The notes below the pieces were generated by a model. It ran no database searches and was not told the origin of the DNA. It saw only the letters and a list, made by a program, of their open reading frames with translations. Shown here in pieces: positions 60,307-64,000 of a stretch of DNA of 64,000 bases (position 1 is the first letter of the stretch; each line of letters begins with the position of its first letter). The position numbers and the translations under genes were made by a program. The DNA is from Gemmatimonadota bacterium (GTDB taxonomy: Bacteria; JAAXHH01), in contig VXTP01000008.1 in NCBI GenBank assembly GCA_009837395.1, positions 62,001 to 126,000 on the forward strand, read 5' to 3'.

Positions 60307-61395
60307 ATGAGTACCGATCAGGCCAAACAGGAACACGGCATCAAGGCGGTTAACCAGGAATACACGCAGTACGACCAGGTGGAAAAGGAACAGACTTACA
60401 ACCTGGCCGAAGGCGCGGCGGAGGAGGAATTCGACGAGGAAACGCAGATCCGGACCTGCGACATGAGCCTCTTCCACCACGGCGGCCCGGAGGGCAGGGC
60501 ACAGTTCGCCCGGGACATCGGCGAAGCCATGGAGGGCATCGGCTTCGTGATCCTCGAGAACCACGAGATCCCGCCCGGCCTGTACGAAGAAGCCGAGCGC
60601 AAGGTGGCCGAGTTCTTCACGGCAACGCCCATGGCCGACAAGATGAAGTACGAGGCGGAGCGCCACGGTTCGGTCAACCAGGGTTATTTCCCCATCAAGC
60701 AGACCAGCCGGATGCATCCCGACCTCGTCGAGGGCTGGGTCTTCTGCCGCAGGGCCTTCAACCTGGGCGAGAACCCGGATTACCGCGAGACGGACTACTG
60801 GCCCGCGGCCGGGTACGAACCGTTCTTCCGGCAGGTCATCCAGCATCACGAGAAGCTGATCCTGCCCCTCATGCAGAGCATCCTCACCTACCTGGGCTGC
60901 GATCCGTCCCTCTACGACGAGAAACTCACCCGGACGAACTTCGGCTTCCGGCTCAACTACTACCCGCCCATCACCAAAGAGGACGACGAGTCCGGGGCCG
61001 GTCGCATGCTGGGCCACGAGGACGTGGACCTGTTCACCATCCTGCCCTCCCACGGAGTGGACGGCCTGCAGGTGCTCAACCGCGAGAACATGAAGTGGAT
61101 CCGCCTCAATCCCCCGGAAGGCAGCATCATCATAAACACGGGCGACTACATGCAGCGGATCACCAACGACCGCCTGCCCTCCACCACGCACCGGGTCAGC
61201 AAGCCGCAGGACGCCAGCCTCTTCGGCTCCGCCCGCGTCAGCATCCCCATGGCCGTCTACGTCTGGGAGGAGGAGATGCTCGAGGTGCTGCCCAACACGG
61301 GCGCGCCCAAGTACGAACCCATCTCGGCGGTCCAGTTCCACACCCGGACCACGAGCAAGTACTACGGCGACGACTACGCGGTGGACGACGACTAG
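60307..61395 (+). CDS. Isopenicillin-N-synthase-family Fe(II) oxygenase
   Basis: A 362-residue oxygenase. The DIOX_N-like region (~46-150) has IGEAMEGIGFVILENHEIP. The catalytic 2OG-FeII domain has H237-x-D239 in GHEDVD, H295 in THRV and the R310-x-S312 pair that binds 2-oxoglutarate. The first ~45 residues are acidic and family-unlike. Function could be hydroxylation or ring formation on a small molecule; family-level call only. It is followed 24 bases later by a PhyH-type gene, suggesting a two-oxygenase operon. Confidence 0.88.
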   Translation: MSTDQAKQEHGIKAVNQEYTQYDQVEKEQTYNLAEGAAEEEFDEETQIRTCDMSLFHHGGPEGRAQFARDIGEAMEGIGFVILENHEIPPGLYEEAERKVAEFFTATPMADKMKYEAERHGSVNQGYFPIKQTSRMHPDLVEGWVFCRRAFNLGENPDYRETDYWPAAGYEPFFRQVIQHHEKLILPLMQSILTYLGCDPSLYDEKLTRTNFGFRLNYYPPITKEDDESGAGRMLGHEDVDLFTILPSHGVDGLQVLNRENMKWIRLNPPEGSIIINTGDYMQRITNDRLPSTTHRVSKPQDASLFGSARVSIPMAVYVWEEEMLEVLPNTGAPKYEPISAVQFHTRTTSKYYGDDYAVDDD

Positions 61396-61419
61396 ACCGT
61401 ATCCACGAAAGGGCGGCGC

Positions 61420-62178
61420 ATGACTCCCCACGAGCAGTATCTCTTCGACCTTCAGGGCTTCATCGCGGTCCCTGACGCTCTTGACGCCGGACAGCTTACC
61501 GAGTTGAACCGCATCATGGACGAGAAGATAGACGGAGCCATGGAACCCGGCGCGACCACGCACCGATTCGGGTTCACATTGCTCGACTGGGGACCCGCCT
61601 ACCGCGACCTGATCGACAATCCGCGCATCGTGCCCTACCTGGAGCACATTGTCGGACCGCGGTTCCGGCTGGACCACGACTACGCCGACATCATCCGGAA
61701 AGGCGACGGGCCCATCGGCACGACCCTCCACGGCGGCGCCATCCCCTTCGACCCGCTCTATTCCTACACCTGCGTCAACCAGGAGATTCGGTGCGGCCTG
61801 TCCGTGGTCGCCTACAACCTGAAAGACGTCAATCCCGGCGACGGCGGCTTCGGCTGCGTGCCCGGCAGCCACAAGGCCAACTTCCGCTTCCCCGACGAGT
61901 GGCGCAACCTCAAGACCGACCAACCCTTCATCCGCGCCGTGACCGGCAAGGCCGGCACCGCCGTCATCTTCACCGAAGCGCTGACCCACGGCACCATGCC
62001 CTGGCACGGCGACGAACGCCGCACCCTCTTCTACAAGTACTCGCCCAATTCGGTATCCTGGTGCGCGGAGTACTACGAAGCCAATGATTACGAGGGACTG
62101 ACGGAACGGCAGCAACAGATCCTCGAGGCGCCGAACGCCAGGTACCGGGAGCGGTCCAAGCGTGGGGTTGTGGTGTAG
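61420..62178 (+). CDS. Phytanoyl-CoA dioxygenase-like protein with HGG in place of HxD
   Basis: A 252-residue PhyH-fold protein. The position of the metal HxD motif reads H104-G105-G106 (TLHGGAIP), so the facial-triad Asp is replaced by Gly, while the distal His (H190, LTHGTMPW) and a following Arg (ERRTLF) are kept. In Fe/2OG halogenases such as SyrB2, the same Asp is Gly or Ala and halide binds iron instead. This may be a halogenase-like or otherwise altered enzyme. It follows the IPNS-like gene closely. Confidence 0.8.
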   Translation: MTPHEQYLFDLQGFIAVPDALDAGQLTELNRIMDEKIDGAMEPGATTHRFGFTLLDWGPAYRDLIDNPRIVPYLEHIVGPRFRLDHDYADIIRKGDGPIGTTLHGGAIPFDPLYSYTCVNQEIRCGLSVVAYNLKDVNPGDGGFGCVPGSHKANFRFPDEWRNLKTDQPFIRAVTGKAGTAVIFTEALTHGTMPWHGDERRTLFYKYSPNSVSWCAEYYEANDYEGLTERQQQILEAPNARYRERSKRGVVV

Positions 62179-62307
62179 GTGGGCTGGTAGGATCGTAGGA
62201 AAGACTAGCCAATCTTCGGCAACATAACTCGGCATCGAAGCTGACTGGATCGTTTGGTTAGGGACAACACCGATATCGAAATCAAGAAAAACGGAAATGT
62301 GATTTCA

Positions 62308-62336
62308 TTGACATCAACGATATCAATGACTATATT
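62308..62336 (+). promoter_or_regulatory. Near-consensus promoter of the FitAB toxin-antitoxin pair
   Basis: TTGACA (62308-62313), a 17-base spacer and TATATT (62331-62336). Short inverted TCAAT/ATTGA arms around the -10 could be the antitoxin operator. Confidence 0.65.
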
Positions 62337-62365
62337 GAATCCAAACTAAAAATTTGGAGACCAAA

Positions 62366-62608
62366 ATGGCAAGTATGACAATCCGAAACCTAAGCGAAGA
62401 CATAAAAAGGCGACTGCGCATCCAAGCAGCCGAGCACGGCCATTCCATGGAGGAAGAAGCCCGGGAAATCCTTCGAATAGCATTGACCGTAAACAGACCT
62501 CCCGTGAAATTGGCACAGTCTATTCGGGCTCGTTTTGAACCCTTAGGCGGTGTCGAACTGGAAGTTCCCCCCCGCAAGCCGATGCGTGATCCACCGAAAT
62601 TAGGCTGA
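62366..62608 (+). CDS. FitA-like ribbon-helix-helix antitoxin
   Basis: 80 residues. N-terminal MASMTIRNLSEDIKRRLRIQAAEHG is the ribbon-helix-helix DNA-binding domain of FitA/VapB antitoxins; EEEAREILRIAL continues the helix. The C-terminal ~35 residues would wrap the toxin. ATG 62366 follows GGAGA by 5 bases. The toxin gene starts 11 bases later. Confidence 0.88.
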   Translation: MASMTIRNLSEDIKRRLRIQAAEHGHSMEEEAREILRIALTVNRPPVKLAQSIRARFEPLGGVELEVPPRKPMRDPPKLG

Positions 62609-62619
62609 CTTCCTTCTGA

Positions 62620-63039
62620 ATGATTCTTCTCGATACTAATGTCGTATCAGAACTGACGCGTCTCGCGCCTAATCCCTCTGTGATTAACTGGCTTGATGCT
62701 CAAGCTGCCAAAGATGTGTTTCTTTCGGCTATCACAGAAGCTGAGCTGCGCTTTGGCGTTGCGATTCTGCCCGAGGGACGTCGGCGTGAAAGACTCGCAT
62801 TTGAAGTCGAGAATATGCTACGGGAGGATTTCGAGCGACGCATTCTACCCTTTGATAGCTTTGCGGCTCGTATGTTTGCAGAAATCGCTGCCGATCGACG
62901 AGCTATAGGGAAGCCAATCAGCGATGCAGATTGCCAGGTGGCGGCCATCGCAAGATGCTATGGAGCGGCAGTCGCCACACGTAATGTCGGAGATTTCGAA
63001 GACTGCGGAATTGAGTTAATAAATCCGTGGTCCAGTTAA
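62620..63039 (+). CDS. FitB/VapC-type PIN-domain toxin ribonuclease
   Basis: 139 residues. Acidic metal-site residues of PIN domains are all present: D5 (LLDTNVVSEL), E42 (ITEAEL), D104 (SDADCQVAAIA) and D125 (NVGDFE). It cleaves RNA unless held by the antitoxin encoded just upstream. Both genes are AT-richer than the flanking oxygenase genes, which suggests transfer. Confidence 0.9.
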   Translation: MILLDTNVVSELTRLAPNPSVINWLDAQAAKDVFLSAITEAELRFGVAILPEGRRRERLAFEVENMLREDFERRILPFDSFAARMFAEIAADRRAIGKPISDADCQVAAIARCYGAAVATRNVGDFEDCGIELINPWSS

Positions 63040-63292
63040 AGGCATTATAGACAGTCGCAGGATTGAACTACCGGCCGTATCCTCGCTAGAATCCCTGACG
63101 AATGTGAGACTGTCTGCCTCCACTGATCCCAAGTCGGAGAGCATTAAATCATGAGTAAAGTCGACTAACAGGAGATTCTAACGCAGCAACGAGTCTTCGC
63201 GTTGTTTGAAGATAAGATTGGGCACGCCTATCTCGGTGATTGAAAAGATCAAATCGACAAAGGGATCTTTCGGCGCGACTCACCGGCGCGAC
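63040..63292. other. Intergenic stretch with no gene seen
   Basis: These 253 bases contain no supported open frame. Near 63271 a 13-base unit is duplicated. The region separates the toxin-antitoxin pair from the HNH endonuclease gene on the other strand. Confidence 0.5.
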
Positions 63293-63296
63293 TCAC
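63271..63296. repeat. Perfect 13-base tandem duplication at the 3' end of the HNH gene
   Basis: CGGCGCGACTCAC occurs twice in direct succession; the second copy covers the stop codon (TCA on the plus strand, 63293-63295). Confidence 0.9.
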
Positions 63297-64000
63297 CCCG
63301 CCTTCCTGAAGGTCTCGAACCGACGTTCCAATCGCTCCGGATCTGGATGATCTATTGTGCGTGACGGCAGGTGCAGCCCCGATCCGTCGAGCTGCTTAAG
63401 TGCCTGGAGCATGGGACCATTTTTCTTTTCTAACAGCCGTTCGGATACGTGCAGTCGGTAGTCGGGATCAATGCCGATCAGGTGGGCGTCGAAGGCAGCG
63501 TGATGGATCTTGGACAGGGCCAGTCCGTTCGGTACGACGGGTTGTCCAAGTGCCTCGTCACCATCTGAAATGATGTGTGCTGCGTCAAGCAACTGCGTTT
63601 CCGGCAGGCCGGAAATTGCGCAACGATCGCGATATGCGTGAAGGACGGCTTCGCGAAAGGTGGCCTGATGGAGGCGTTCTTTTACCATGCGCAAAGCATA
63701 CCGACGCTCTACCTCGTTGCTGGGGGCTTCGAACGTCGTCAAACTGGGATTTCCAAAAACCAGTGAAGACTTGAGAGCGAATCCATCCCAGTGGGAGATG
63801 TATGTAGGGACAATCGGCTGATAACGACCGGGTGACACGCCAAGAAAGTAGATAACAGGAATCTGTTTTTCCCAGGCCTCTTTCAGCCACTGGTTGTCCG
63901 CCGCTTCCGGATCCTGACCCATGAAGGCGTAGTCCACGGTCTCCTCGCCCTCAAAGATCTGATGATGGACCTGCCGCTGGTCGTCGTACCAGACCCGGGC
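63293..64000 (-). CDS. HNH endonuclease, partial (runs off right edge)
   Basis: At least 235 residues; the frame is open from 63937 to the window edge at 64000 (ARVWYDDQRQVHHQIFEGEE upstream), so the N-terminus is outside. The C-terminal half has the HNH nuclease pattern CAISG, DAAHIIS, NGLALSKIHHAAFDAHLIG. The region before it (YFLGVSPGRYQPIVPTYISHWD) resembles the N-terminal domain of putative HNH restriction endonucleases. It may be part of a defence or restriction locus beyond the window. Confidence 0.85.
   Translation of the reverse strand, partial: ARVWYDDQRQVHHQIFEGEETVDYAFMGQDPEAADNQWLKEAWEKQIPVIYFLGVSPGRYQPIVPTYISHWDGFALKSSLVFGNPSLTTFEAPSNEVERRYALRMVKERLHQATFREAVLHAYRDRCAISGLPETQLLDAAHIISDGDEALGQPVVPNGLALSKIHHAAFDAHLIGIDPDYRLHVSERLLEKKNGPMLQALKQLDGSGLHLPSRTIDHPDPERLERRFETFRKAG

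Overview
The window reads as a chromosomal segment of an uncultured, GC-rich, probably marine Gram-negative-type bacterium. The gene repertoire points to the FCB side of the tree, with Latescibacterota or Gemmatimonadota as the closest style: several phytanoyl-CoA-type dioxygenases, MlrC and creatininase families, a DUF2723/GT117 membrane protein, DUF3187 and DUF512 proteins, and a sodium-pumping decarboxylase. This placement is inferred from gene content alone. Most of the window is GC-rich housekeeping sequence. It is interrupted by visibly AT-richer islands at about 1-10,270, 36,110-36,800, 39,700-42,250, 51,350-52,230 and 62,200-63,290. No rRNA, tRNA, CRISPR array, transposase or integrase was seen.

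Bases 1-10,265 (minus strand) hold a tightly coupled defence operon. It encodes two paralogous N6-adenine DNA methylases, an HsdS-like specificity subunit, a 1383-residue NERD / pseudokinase / Ser-Thr kinase / P-loop ATPase, and an unrecognised gene that runs off the left edge. The order methylase-methylase-specificity-kinase/ATPase resembles the methylation-associated defence system (MADS). This is the most interesting system in the window. Further genes probably lie beyond base 1.

Bases 10,555-24,335 carry a YggT protein, tsaB-rimI, a glycosyltransferase block (GT4-GT2-GT4-GT117), a phosphoesterase and the riboflavin cluster ribD-ribE-ribBA-ribH-nusB. ribD diverges from ilvE over a compact two-way promoter. 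Bases 24,379-36,104 carry the oadG-oadB-oadA decarboxylase with two downstream genes, an amidohydrolase, msrA, an M81 peptidase, a dioxygenase, HU and a TPR protein. An M1 peptidase follows. Next to it is an island with a frameshifted small gene and a DUF262-DUF1524 (GmrSD-like) type IV restriction gene.

Bases 42,258-58,247 carry DUF512-der-merR, leuC-leuD, a GNAT-dioxygenase-creatininase-P-loop group, a small AT-rich cassette with two membrane coiled-coil proteins, an aminotransferase, a sugar ABC importer whose binding protein is fused to its first permease, a 2Fe-2S ferredoxin and an epimerase. Bases 58,357-64,000 carry pruA, two more 2-oxoglutarate-type oxygenases (one with HGG in place of the expected HxD), a FitAB toxin-antitoxin pair and a partial HNH endonuclease at the right edge.

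Two themes cut across the regions. First, sigma70-like promoters with a TTGACA box and a 17-18 bp spacer recur, and two of them imply leaderless mRNAs. Second, short tandem duplications of 10-27 bp (a longer unit in merR) recur, many of them in frame inside conserved enzymes (GT4 proteins, phosphoesterase, MerR, LeuD).
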